This document shows positions 1-7,286 of a stretch of 24,127 bases of DNA, piece after piece. The DNA comes from a virus, in the IMG/VR virus record IMGVR_UViG_3300031825_000068, positions 1-24,127 of that record; one strand, given 5' to 3'. Below the pieces are notes generated by a model, which did not search any database, was not told the origin of the DNA, and saw only the letters and a program-made list of their open reading frames with translations. How positions within the stretch are numbered: the first letter of the stretch is position 1; the number at the start of each line of letters is the position of its first letter. The position numbers and the translations under genes were made by a program.

Positions 1-98
1 AGGCTAGAGTCGAGGTAAAACAGCCAGCGACTGAAAAGGAACTGGAAGATATTAAAAGGTGGGTTCAGGAACGGGAAAAATCCAATATCCCGTGGTAG
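1..98 (+). CDS. 3' end of an unknown phage gene (partial)
   Basis: The frame is open from the left edge (first full codon at 3) to TAG at 96-98 and encodes about 31 residues that are charged and helical in character, ending in SNIPW. The N-terminus lies outside the window, so no family can be assigned. The frame stays open for another 30 codons after the amber codon, to TAG at 189-191, and that extension contains YDPNAIKF. This faintly resembles linker segments of late phage regulators such as ArpU/DUF1492, but the similarity is too weak to name. The next gene's Shine-Dalgarno site starts right after the second TAG. TAG ends several clear genes here, so a recoded genome is not supported. Confidence 0.5.
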   Translation, partial: ARVEVKQPATEKELEDIKRWVQEREKSNIPW

Positions 99-206
99 CA
101 GTATGACCCTAATGCTATAAAGTTCGGAACGACTTGTGCTGGGCCAATCCAGGATTACAGCGTTAGTAGGCATGCAACTAAAGTGGATTAGAAAGGGGTG
201 AGGGGG

Positions 207-788
207 ATGGCTGATGGTATTTGCAAACAATGTGGCTTAAAATGTGACCTGCCATGCCCGCCGCTTAACCTTCTGACTAATATCTATAACGAGCAAAGAC
301 TGCAAGAAAAGAAAGAGCTCATAGCCAACCTGAGAAAAGAACTCAACATAAGGGATGCTGAACCGGCCGAAGATTTAAGAGAGCTTGCCGAGAAGGTAAT
401 AAAAGCCATGCCGGAACTGCACTACATTCTCGATTACGATATTAAGGTTGGATATATAAGAAGTTACGAGAGTAAAAAGGGAGCCAAGACTGTATTTGCA
501 GACTGTCGGAAGCTAACAACGGTTTATCAAGCCTATTTGCCGTATGACTTCCTGATTACCTTTTATGATAACGAAGCCAGCATACTGACTGAGAACCAGC
601 AGAAGATATTAATGCTGCATGAGCTCAAGCATATCGAAATGGGAGAGCATGGATTAAAGATCAGGCTGCATGATATAGAGGACTTCCACAGCATCTTAGG
701 CAGGTATGGGATTAATTGGAATGAGTTTCAAAACAATGATGTACCGGATATTTTGGAAGGTGATAATCATGGGACAAGCTGGGACTAA
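207..788 (+). CDS. Putative phage metallopeptidase (PhageMetallopep-type)
   Basis: A 193-aa protein. The N-terminus has a Cys cluster (CKQCGLKCDLPC, residues 6-17) that could bind metal. Residues about 58-175 match the pattern of the putative phage metallopeptidase domain: strand KVGYI, then TVFADCRK, YDFLITFY, the zinc motif HELKH (H138, E139, H142) and HDIEDF followed by RYGINW. The substrate is unknown; family members often sit near packaging genes. The start is ATG 207 rather than the upstream in-frame GTG 198, because AAGGGGTGA (193-201) lies at the right distance from 207 and overlaps the GTG. The 3' end overlaps the next gene by 20 nt, suggesting translational coupling. Family recognition comes from motif memory, not a search. 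Confidence 0.8.
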   Translation: MADGICKQCGLKCDLPCPPLNLLTNIYNEQRLQEKKELIANLRKELNIRDAEPAEDLRELAEKVIKAMPELHYILDYDIKVGYIRSYESKKGAKTVFADCRKLTTVYQAYLPYDFLITFYDNEASILTENQQKILMLHELKHIEMGEHGLKIRLHDIEDFHSILGRYGINWNEFQNNDVPDILEGDNHGTSWD

Positions 789-1116
789 ATGGATGCCGAG
801 TGCTGACCAAATAAAAATAGTTGAATTACTCATAAACCCTGATGATAGACGGGCGAAAGTAGATAAATTAAAAGAGGCAAATGTCCCGAAATCAACCTTT
901 TATAGGTGGATGCAGGAAAAGGAATTTATAAACTACATTCGAGAGCAGCTTGATACAATCACTGACAGCGAACTGCCTGAAGTCTGGAAGGCTCTTATCC
1001 TCAAATGCAAGCGAGGCGATATACAGGCCATTAAATTGTATTTTGAAATGAAAAACATGTACGTTGAGCGAAAAGAAATAGGTGTGACGCTCAAAAAGCT
1101 AGAAGATTTCTTTTAA
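769..1116 (+). CDS. terS: Probable terminase small subunit (phBC6A51-type HTH)
   Basis: A 115-aa protein with an N-terminal helix-turn-helix at about residues 28-52 (ANVPKSTFYRWMQEKEF). This is typical of the small-terminase HTH family seen in Bacillus phages. The rest is helical and charged, with a basic C-terminal tail. Its expected role is to recognise phage DNA and load it onto the large terminase encoded downstream. ATG 769 is chosen over ATG 706 because GGAAGGTGA lies just upstream of 769 and the longer form would overlap the preceding gene by 83 nt. Two terminators follow it. A generic HTH regulator is the main alternative; the position before the large terminase favours TerS. Confidence 0.75.
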   Translation: MGQAGTKWMPSADQIKIVELLINPDDRRAKVDKLKEANVPKSTFYRWMQEKEFINYIREQLDTITDSELPEVWKALILKCKRGDIQAIKLYFEMKNMYVERKEIGVTLKKLEDFF

Positions 1117-1168
1117 CATGCAGAGATACACAGTTATTACTAAGGTATGTTTGCATGAGATAAGCAAA

Positions 1169-1220
1169 AAAATAGCTCTCAACGCCTTGATATAACTAGG
1201 CTGAGAGCTATTTTACATTT
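1169..1220. terminator. Intrinsic terminator after the small terminase gene
   Basis: A 13-bp perfect inverted repeat, AAAATAGCTCTCA (1169-1181) and its complement (1202-1214). The 20-nt loop can form an extra GCC/GGC pairing. A-rich sequence lies on the left and TTTTACATTTTT on the right, so it could work in both directions. Confidence 0.75.
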
Positions 1221-1230
1221 TTGACATTTG

Positions 1231-1254
1231 GCCCCCATTTTTGGGGCATTTTTT
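1231..1254 (+). terminator. Second, tandem intrinsic terminator
   Basis: Short GC hairpin GCCCC (1231-1235) and GGGGC (1243-1247) with a 7-nt loop, followed at once by a T run (1249-1254). It lies 16 nt after the previous hairpin and before the Shine-Dalgarno site of the next gene. Confidence 0.7.
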
Positions 1255-1286
1255 ACCATCGTATGTCAATAATTTGGGGGTGCATC

Positions 1287-1826
1287 ATGGAAAAACGCAC
1301 TATATTTGTAGATGAAAAGACTGGGGAGGTTGTGAGTGAAAAAAGACATCATATTTCAGCGGCCTTTGATGACGAGAAAGGCTATCTGCTTTGGGCCAGG
1401 AAAAACTTTGCCAAGTCATTTTCGGAAATAGACTTTCCTAAAGATATGACCACGCTGGAGATCGGGCAAATGACCAGGCTGTCAAAAAGGATATGGTCTA
1501 ACACTAATATGCTTGGTTATAGGGGCAGTGGAGGCGTAAAGCCATACGACATTGACAAAATAGCCGAGGTGTTAAATATAAGCTCTCGGCAGGCTTATAG
1601 GTTCATGCAGAAGATGATGAAGCTGGGTATCATTGCTAAGGTTACGGTTGATACAGAAGGCAAAAAGGATACTCACTACTACATTAATCCGATGTACTTC
1701 TTTAGCAGTAAACGAATACCGCTGAACCTGTACCTTATATTCCGCAAGCAACTTGATGCAGTATTGCCTCAATGGGTTATACAACGGTTTAGCGATCAGA
1801 ATGTTATAGGAATAGAAAAGTGCTAA
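1287..1826 (+). CDS. RepL-like winged-helix DNA-binding protein
   Basis: A 179-aa protein. Residues about 53-140 form a winged-helix pattern. A recognition region at about 86-112 (YDIDKIAEVLNISSRQAYRFMQKM) is followed by a wing (IIAKVTVDTEGKKDTHYYI) and the NPMYFF segment common in RepL/plasmid replication-like proteins of Bacillota. It could bind DNA as a regulator or replication initiator; the sequence does not decide. It sits between the small and large terminase genes and is insulated on its left by two terminators, so it may have its own expression. A perfect TTGACA occurs at 1221-1226, but I see no matching -10 box. The start is ATG 1287 with GGGGGTG upstream; the 22 residues encoded before it run through the terminator and are rejected. 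Confidence 0.7.
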   Translation: MEKRTIFVDEKTGEVVSEKRHHISAAFDDEKGYLLWARKNFAKSFSEIDFPKDMTTLEIGQMTRLSKRIWSNTNMLGYRGSGGVKPYDIDKIAEVLNISSRQAYRFMQKMMKLGIIAKVTVDTEGKKDTHYYINPMYFFSSKRIPLNLYLIFRKQLDAVLPQWVIQRFSDQNVIGIEKC

Positions 1827-1847
1827 ATATCCACTGGGGGTGGACAT

Positions 1848-3689
1848 ATGAAAACAGCACAGGAGATTATAGCCAAGCGTAAAGAGCTCTGGTACCAACA
1901 CCAGGATATTGAGCAGGACCGAGAATATACTCAATCCGTAGCAGAATATATGCTCAGCGACAAGGGGAAAACCATCCGTGATGAAATCGGGAACAATCCT
2001 GAACTGCTTATCGAGATGGTTTTCGTCATTGTAGACAAGAATAAACAGACCGTGCCCTTTTTCATTAACACGGTCCAGGGTTTATTTCTTGACGATCTCA
2101 ACCAAGCCATACAGGATTATAAAGCCGGGAAAAGGTTGCACCTGAAATTTCTAGTCCTCAAAGGTAGGCAGCAGGGCTTTACCTCAATCATAACGGCATA
2201 CCAATTAGCCTGCAGCATCACCAAAAGAAACTTCGCAGGGTTCACCCTGGCTGATGATGCCGACAACACAGAAACGATATTTGAGGACAAAGCTAAGTAC
2301 CCATATAACCAGCTTCCGGAGGTCTTAAAACCAACAGAGAAGTACAACAACCGGCGGGAGTTCCACTTTGAGAAGCTCAACAGCCGGTGGAGAGTAGCCA
2401 CAGCCGGTAGCAAGGGTGTAGGCCGTTCCAAGACACTGAACTTCTTCCACGGCTCAGAGGCGGCATTCTGGGGTGAGATCCAAACCTTGCTGGCAGGACT
2501 TGGCCAGGCGTTAACATTGGACAGCATTCAGATACTTGAGACTACCGCCAACGGATATAACGAGTATAAAGACTTCTGGGATGATGACAATAACTGGGAG
2601 AACAAGTTCTACGAGTGGTGGCTAACTCCCGAGTATCGGCAGACCTTTGAGAGTAAGCGAGTCGAGGAAGAGTTTAAGCGGAATGTGGCCACTAAGAGTG
2701 ATTGGATTTATGCCAAATGCAAATGGCTGATAGAGTTTATTAGGCTGAACTGGGAACAGGTTTACTGGTACTACAACAAATGGTTAGATCTCAAAGAGTT
2801 GATTAAGCAAGAGTACCCGTGTTCGGCAGATGAGGCTTTCCTTGCCTCCGGACGCTGTGTATTTGACAAGGATAAGATCATTCGGCACAAAGAGTACCTT
2901 AAGGCACTATATAAAGAAAAGCCTCCAAAGCGTGGCGAATTCCAGTTTGAGTGGGACGATCCTGAGACCAAGAACAAAATAAAAGATGAAACAATCAAGT
3001 TTGTCGAGAGTGAAAACGGCTGCATAACCCTCTATGAGGAAGTTAAGCATGGTTGCCCTTATGTACTAGGCGGGGACACTAAAGGGGAGGGCTCAGACTT
3101 CTTTGCTGGCACCATGGTAAATAATTTAACTGGCAAAAGAGCAGCCATTCTTCATGCCAACCTCGATCCAGATACATATACTCATCAGATGTACTGCCTG
3201 GGCAAATATTATAACTATGCATTGATTGGTATTGAGATAAACTTCGACATATACCCAATTAAGGAACTGCAAAGGCTAGGATACTTATTCCAGTATAAAC
3301 GCCAGGTTATAGATAAAATCAGCAACGAAAAACAAGAAAAATTCGGGTGGAAAACGGATGGCAATACGAGACCGCTGGTAATTTCAAATGAAATTATACT
3401 GATCAGGGATAATATAGAATTATTTACGCACATTCCGATGCTCGATGAGTGTTTATCTTTCGTTTATGATGAAAATGGTCGGCCCGATGCCGAAAGTAGC
3501 AAGCATGATGACATTCTATTTTCTGATATGATAGCTGTACAAATTAGAACACAGCAGAGTATGTCATTAACAAGTCCCACCGCCTTCCTCCCCGGACAAG
3601 GAACTAAAACCAAGCCCCGCCCCTTCGATGAGGACGAACTAGACCCGTGGGACAAGCCCAACCTTGGCGGCAACTTCTACGATATGTGA
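1848..3689 (+). CDS. terL: Terminase large subunit
   Basis: A 613-aa motor-nuclease that pumps DNA into the prohead and cuts the concatemer. The ATPase half has an adenine/P-loop region KGRQQGFTS (residues 105-113, a variant Walker A as in many terminases). A Walker B-like FFHGSEAAFW lies at 199-208 with E204 as the likely catalytic Glu, and the coupling motif ETTANG is at 231-236. The RNase H-like nuclease half shows GGDTKGEGSDFFAG (D410 region), an acidic GIEINFD (E463 region) and HDDIL (D554/D555), a plausible three-acid metal site. Length is normal for the family. ATG 1848 has GGGGGTGG upstream. It belongs to the packaging operon; the next small gene starts 10 nt after its stop. Confidence 0.95.
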   Translation: MKTAQEIIAKRKELWYQHQDIEQDREYTQSVAEYMLSDKGKTIRDEIGNNPELLIEMVFVIVDKNKQTVPFFINTVQGLFLDDLNQAIQDYKAGKRLHLKFLVLKGRQQGFTSIITAYQLACSITKRNFAGFTLADDADNTETIFEDKAKYPYNQLPEVLKPTEKYNNRREFHFEKLNSRWRVATAGSKGVGRSKTLNFFHGSEAAFWGEIQTLLAGLGQALTLDSIQILETTANGYNEYKDFWDDDNNWENKFYEWWLTPEYRQTFESKRVEEEFKRNVATKSDWIYAKCKWLIEFIRLNWEQVYWYYNKWLDLKELIKQEYPCSADEAFLASGRCVFDKDKIIRHKEYLKALYKEKPPKRGEFQFEWDDPETKNKIKDETIKFVESENGCITLYEEVKHGCPYVLGGDTKGEGSDFFAGTMVNNLTGKRAAILHANLDPDTYTHQMYCLGKYYNYALIGIEINFDIYPIKELQRLGYLFQYKRQVIDKISNEKQEKFGWKTDGNTRPLVISNEIILIRDNIELFTHIPMLDECLSFVYDENGRPDAESSKHDDILFSDMIAVQIRTQQSMSLTSPTAFLPGQGTKTKPRPFDEDELDPWDKPNLGGNFYDM

Positions 3690-3699
3690 GGTGTTTACA

Positions 3700-3897
3700 A
3701 TGCTATGTAGTCCAGGAGGTAAATGCGAAAGTTGTCAAGAGCCTTGCCACACTTATGACTTATACCTTAAAGATAAGTTCTTTGGCAATGTAGCCCAAAA
3801 TGGATTCTATCAGCCAATGCCGATGGATGATGCTATAAAACAGTGGATAACCACCAGGAAAGCAGGCATTCAATCTTATATAGTTGCAGTGAGGTGA
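3700..3897 (+). CDS. Small Cys-rich protein of unknown function
   Basis: A 65-aa protein with C3, C9, and CESCQEPC (C9, C12, C16), so a small metal-binding or disulfide cluster is possible. The remainder is mixed polar and aromatic, with no membrane segment. ATG 3700 is preferred (GAGGTG upstream, just after the terL stop). The longer frame opening at 3664 would run inside terL. It is the first of five short genes between terL and portal. Function unknown. Confidence 0.65.
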   Translation: MLCSPGGKCESCQEPCHTYDLYLKDKFFGNVAQNGFYQPMPMDDAIKQWITTRKAGIQSYIVAVR

Positions 3898-3901
3898 TAT
3901 T

Positions 3902-4078
3902 ATGACGTTCGCTATTTTTACCGCTGTTGTTGCAGTGGTATTTTTGTGTATAGGCTACGGCTTTGGATACAGCACCAAGGTAGGGCAAAATGCCTTGCAG
4001 AAGATTGTTGAGGTAGCTAAAGAGGTTATACCTAAGCCGCAAGAGGAAGAGAAACAAAGGGGATTTTATGATAGGTAG
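3902..4078 (+). CDS. Small single-pass membrane protein
   Basis: A 58-aa ORF starting at ATG 3902 four nt after the previous stop, with GAGGTGA just upstream. Residues 3-23 are a continuous hydrophobic segment (AIFTAVVAVVFLCIGYGFGY). An amphipathic, Lys/Glu-rich tail follows, ending in FYDR before TAG 4076-4078. The layout suggests one N-terminal transmembrane helix with a cytoplasmic tail. No family is recognised. The position among packaging genes is shared by many tiny phage membrane proteins of unknown role. Confidence 0.7.
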   Translation: MTFAIFTAVVAVVFLCIGYGFGYSTKVGQNALQKIVEVAKEVIPKPQEEEKQRGFYDR

Positions 4079-4102
4079 AACGCCAAGGAGGTGAGAGCGT
4101 CA

Positions 4103-4327
4103 ATGGAAGTAAAATACAATTCGCACCAGGAGTTAATTGAGTCAGCACGAAAAACATATGAAGCACATGCTGCAAGCTTTTTGAAAAATGCATTTCCGAC
4201 TATATTTAGCGATCAAAAGTCATACCCACCAACATTAAGTCGACGGATAAAATTAAGATGGTATGGTTTCAGGTTTTGGTTAGCGGATCTGTTAGAGTGT
4301 GCAGCAGAAAACATTAAGCCATATTGA
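4103..4327 (+). CDS. Small hypothetical protein
   Basis: A 74-aa basic, aromatic-rich protein with helix-prone N- and C-terminal halves and a central SYPPTLSRRIKLRWYGFRFW segment. A perfect AAGGAGGTGA (4085-4094) lies 8 nt before ATG 4103, so this start is strongly favoured over the in-frame GTG at 4091, which lies inside the ribosome-binding site. No family is recognised. Confidence 0.65.
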   Translation: MEVKYNSHQELIESARKTYEAHAASFLKNAFPTIFSDQKSYPPTLSRRIKLRWYGFRFWLADLLECAAENIKPY

Positions 4328-4350
4328 ACGCCAAAAGGAGAGTGTCGAGA

Positions 4351-4539
4351 ATGGTTAAGCAAACTTTCGTCTATATCTGCCACTACTGCAGGAAAGAGCA
4401 TAAGCAAGAAGCTACCATCAGTTTTGATGGGCCCGTCCTAATGCCTTGTCTGCCCCTAGGATGGCGGAGAATAGAATACTCCCTTGTTTGCGATGAACAT
4501 ACCATCGAAATAAACATCAAAGAGAAGGCGAGCGAATGA
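4351..4539 (+). CDS. Small zinc-finger-like protein
   Basis: A 62-aa protein with CHYCRKEH (C10, C13, H17 region), then LPLGWRRIEYSLVCDEH. The spaced CxxC and CDEH pairs with a GW turn between them resemble small treble-clef or zinc-ribbon proteins common in phage genomes. It is a likely zinc binder; the partner is unknown. ATG 4351 has AAGGAG upstream at a 10-nt spacing; an in-frame TTG at 4324 is less likely. Its TGA overlaps the next gene's ATG (ATGA at 4536-4539), so the two are translationally coupled. Confidence 0.65.
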   Translation: MVKQTFVYICHYCRKEHKQEATISFDGPVLMPCLPLGWRRIEYSLVCDEHTIEINIKEKASE

Positions 4540-4838
4540 AAGAGTTTCGCATAGATGAAGAACTGCTGAAGCAGAACGAAAAAGAACTGCTAGGTCCTAA
4601 AAAATATTGGTTTCAGGTGGGTTTAAAAGAATTCCGCTGTCCCAAATGCGGAAAGCTGCTCGGGAAAATCTACGGTAAGGCTGAAATAAAATGCCCACGA
4701 TGTCAGGAGACTAACACGGTAGATACGGTTGTTAATAAAAACATCAACAGAAGCCACGAAATTATAGCAATAAAGATGCTATTGGATGCTAGAATCATAA
4801 CGAAAGAAGATATATTATCCGTTATTAATACTATCTGA
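4536..4838 (+). CDS. Mu Com-like zinc-ribbon protein
   Basis: A 100-aa protein with a clear zinc ribbon, FRCPKCGKLLGKIYGKAEIK then CPRCQETN. The ligands are C35, C38, C53 and C56. This matches the Com family of Mu, where Com binds mom mRNA and activates its translation. The N-terminal 30 residues and the C-terminal helical part (about 70-100, IKMLLDARIITKEDILSVI) go beyond the short Mu Com. No mom-like modification gene is visible in this window, so the RNA target here is unknown and could be a late phage message. The start overlaps the preceding stop (ATGA). A terminator follows directly. Confidence 0.75.
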   Translation: MKEFRIDEELLKQNEKELLGPKKYWFQVGLKEFRCPKCGKLLGKIYGKAEIKCPRCQETNTVDTVVNKNINRSHEIIAIKMLLDARIITKEDILSVINTI

Positions 4839-4847
4839 GAGCCTTTG

Positions 4848-4879
4848 AGCCCCTTACCTTAACCGGTAGGGGGCTTTTT
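4848..4879 (+). terminator. Intrinsic terminator before the portal gene
   Basis: An 11-bp stem with one G-U pair (4848-4858 with 4865-4875), loop TTAACC, followed by TTTTT. It ends the small-gene cluster. No promoter is evident before the portal, so it may be leaky or antiterminated. Confidence 0.8.
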
Positions 4880-4904
4880 CTATTTATAAGGGTGGTGATA
4901 AGCA

Positions 4905-7022
4905 TTGGGAATATTAGCAAAAGCAATGGAAGTGGGCAAAAACTTGGTCGATAGCGTGCCTGAGGGGTTGCGCCCAAGGTCGCAGATGAACACAAAAGAG
5001 GAATGGGCAGCCTTGCAAAAAGTTAAAGCCTGGCTGGAAGATGACAAACAGGCCAAGCAGGACTTTACCGACGAAATGAAGGAGATGCACAAAGCCTATA
5101 TGGGCGACCATTGGTCACTCAAAGGGCCTACTGGTGTCCAGATAAGAAGTGCAGAAACCCAGGCTAATAAGCCTAACTCGGTTGACAATCTTATTTTCAG
5201 CCAAATTGAGGGCTTCGTTGCCGAGTTTAGTATTGACCCCGAGATAGTCTGCGAGCCTACCGAGCAGGATGATGACGACAACTCCAACGCACTAAATGAG
5301 TTAAACCAATTCCTGCTAAACAAAAACAAGTTTGACGATGAGCAGGCACGTTTGCTCCGGTACGGCTTCAAGTACGGCCCATTTATAGTTCAGGACTTTT
5401 GGGACCCGTCATGGCAAGGCGGCAGGGGACCTAATCGCTGGATCGGTGATGTACGCATAAAAGCTCTGCACCCTGATGTCCTGTATATTGATGCCCGGTG
5501 CAAACAGGATATACAGGCCGCTAGACGGGTGCATAAGGTTGTCCGCTACCCCTTGGAGTATTTCAAGGAGAGCTATCCCGAAAAGGGCCAGTTTGTCAAC
5601 GAGGATACCGGTAACCACTTCCAAACTGTCGGTGACGATGACGAGGACACCAAGAGCCGTAACCGGACAGCTTGGCAGATAGAAACCTGGTACAAAGGAT
5701 TCCCGATGCTCGGCGAAAACAAAGGTTATGGCCTACATGTGGTATGGTGGTCAGGTGATGGGGATGTAATGCTTAAGCATCAGTCTTATATTTACCCCGA
5801 GCCGAGATACCCCTTCATTTTCCGTAACATCTACGAACGAGAAGGCACTATTTGGGGGTTCGGCGAGATTAAGCAGATTTTATCCCCGCAGATTATCCTC
5901 AACAAAGAGGATGAAATGATTCTCGAGGGTAACATGCACCAAGCCTTTGGGCAGACATTCTATAACCAAAACGGCACCATAAACGACAAGCAACTTAATG
6001 GACTTATTGCCAAAGGCACATTGCCCGGCATGTGGTTCCCTGTGCAGGACGTTAATGGTATTAAGAGATTGTACGGTACTGGTATGCCAGCCTCAGTAAT
6101 GCAACACCGTGAAGCAAAAATGCAAGCCTTGGAAGCTATTACAGGACGTTTTGACACCACGCAAGGAAAGACTCCCGCTGGGGTTACAGCGGCTAGTGCC
6201 ATTATGGAGCTTAATAACCGAGCTACTAACCGTCTGAAGGCCAAAGAGAAGGTCCTGAGGGCGGTTTACAAGGAGATCGGCGAGAAGAATAATGAATTTA
6301 TCTCCTGGTACTACACCGAAAAAAGAGGTTACCGTATCCTTGGCACCGACGGGAAATATCAGCACAAAGACTTTTCTAACAGTCAGATCAAAAAAGTTCA
6401 CATCTTTGCAAACAGCATAAAAGATAGCAAGGTAGTTCCCTTCCATGAATTTAGCCCGAAAGGTGCTGGGGTTGATCCGACCACCGGCGAACCAAAAGAC
6501 CTTGTGGAGAACGAAGATTATGAAGTCTATGCACCCGAGTATGATGTTTCCTGCAAAATCGGCAATGAATTACCTATTGGTAGAGCCTACTACATGGAGC
6601 TAGCCAAGGAATTATATGCACAGGGAGTCATAGACAAACGCGCAGTTCTCTATGTGCTTGAGAATGGCAAGCTAGAGCCAATGGATGAGATTCTAGAACG
6701 GATGGAGCAGCAAGCGCAGCCGCCACAAGGGCCGCAGTTCCCACAAGGCAAACTTCTGCCTCTTGGAGCCAAATTAAGCATGTCAATTAGCGACGAAGCA
6801 TTCATTCACGACATGCTAATGAACACCCAACAGGCTGGGCAGGAGCAAATGCAACAGCTAATAAGCGAACTGCCGCCTGAATTGCAACAGATAGTGTCGC
6901 AATTGCCGCCAGATAAGCAACAAATATTTCTGACGCAACTTTTACAACCACAACAACCTATAGAGGGAGGTGATTTAAATGCCCAAAATGAGTCCACAAA
7001 TGGCTATGGCAGTGCAGAGTAG
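4905..7022 (+). CDS. Portal protein (P22-like)
   Basis: A 705-aa protein forming the dodecameric channel at the head vertex through which DNA enters and leaves. The N-terminus has a helical region (KEEWAALQKVKAWLEDDKQ), then NKPNSVDNLIFSQIEGFVAE and the long mixed core. YGFKYGPFIVQDFWDP and the stem/crown-like helix around residues 420-480 (ATNRLKAKEKVLRAVYKEIG) fit P22-type portals. Length is close to P22 gp1. The C-terminus is Gln/Pro-rich (QQAQPPQGPQFPQGK and later QPQQP), a likely flexible or barrel tail. The start is TTG 4905, set by GGTGGTGA at 4891-4898 with a 6-nt spacer; ATG 4926 is a poorer alternative. The last 44 nt overlap the next small gene. Confidence 0.9.
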   Translation: MGILAKAMEVGKNLVDSVPEGLRPRSQMNTKEEWAALQKVKAWLEDDKQAKQDFTDEMKEMHKAYMGDHWSLKGPTGVQIRSAETQANKPNSVDNLIFSQIEGFVAEFSIDPEIVCEPTEQDDDDNSNALNELNQFLLNKNKFDDEQARLLRYGFKYGPFIVQDFWDPSWQGGRGPNRWIGDVRIKALHPDVLYIDARCKQDIQAARRVHKVVRYPLEYFKESYPEKGQFVNEDTGNHFQTVGDDDEDTKSRNRTAWQIETWYKGFPMLGENKGYGLHVVWWSGDGDVMLKHQSYIYPEPRYPFIFRNIYEREGTIWGFGEIKQILSPQIILNKEDEMILEGNMHQAFGQTFYNQNGTINDKQLNGLIAKGTLPGMWFPVQDVNGIKRLYGTGMPASVMQHREAKMQALEAITGRFDTTQGKTPAGVTAASAIMELNNRATNRLKAKEKVLRAVYKEIGEKNNEFISWYYTEKRGYRILGTDGKYQHKDFSNSQIKKVHIFANSIKDSKVVPFHEFSPKGAGVDPTTGEPKDLVENEDYEVYAPEYDVSCKIGNELPIGRAYYMELAKELYAQGVIDKRAVLYVLENGKLEPMDEILERMEQQAQPPQGPQFPQGKLLPLGAKLSMSISDEAFIHDMLMNTQQAGQEQMQQLISELPPELQQIVSQLPPDKQQIFLTQLLQPQQPIEGGDLNAQNESTNGYGSAE

Positions 7023-7200
7023 ACTACAAGGCGGTGGTGGCGGAGGTTCGAGCCCGGGTCTAATGAACCAAGAACCTCCTGGGGAAGGCAATGAAGCAGG
7101 GTCCATGATGGAAATGATGTCTCAAATGAGTTCTAAAATGGATCAGATGATGGAAATGATGCAAGGAATGACCGGGAAAAGCAATGTAATGGGCCAATAA
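6979..7200 (+). CDS. Met-rich microprotein overlapping the portal 3' end
   Basis: A 73-aa ORF beginning inside the portal gene (+1 frame) with an excellent GGGAGGTGA ribosome-binding site at 6966-6974. About 17 of 73 residues are Met, most in MMEMM/QMM clusters in the C-terminal half, after a six-Gly run and a Pro/Gly-rich linker. Such a pattern suggests a soft amphipathic helix that could pack against portal or scaffold. No family is recognised. It lies between portal and scaffold, where small head-assembly factors often sit. The strong ribosome-binding site makes it likely to be real. Confidence 0.65.
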   Translation: MPKMSPQMAMAVQSRLQGGGGGGSSPGLMNQEPPGEGNEAGSMMEMMSQMSSKMDQMMEMMQGMTGKSNVMGQ

Positions 7201-7286
7201 GGTCCTTTTCTTATGCCCACTAGGGGCTGACTAACGGGAAAGACCGGAATTTATAGCTGACGAGCTAATAATACGGGAGGTAAATC

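Noticed and set aside
96-98. Genome-wide amber recoding
   Set aside because: TAG ends the portal, capsid and peptidase genes at sensible places, so it is a normal stop here.
1221-1254. Perfect TTGACA at 1221-1226 as a promoter for the RepL-like gene
   Set aside because: At 16-18 nt downstream there is only terminator hairpin sequence (GGGGCAT...), with no -10 box.
1572-1934. 120-aa open frame on the minus strand
   Set aside because: It lies antisense to the RepL-like and large terminase genes, has no ribosome-binding site or family features, and its composition is that of a shadow.
7201-7286. Promoter or terminator between the Met-rich ORF and scaffold
   Set aside because: Only a 5-bp TAGCT/AGCTA hairpin and poor -35/-10 matches are present; nothing supportable.
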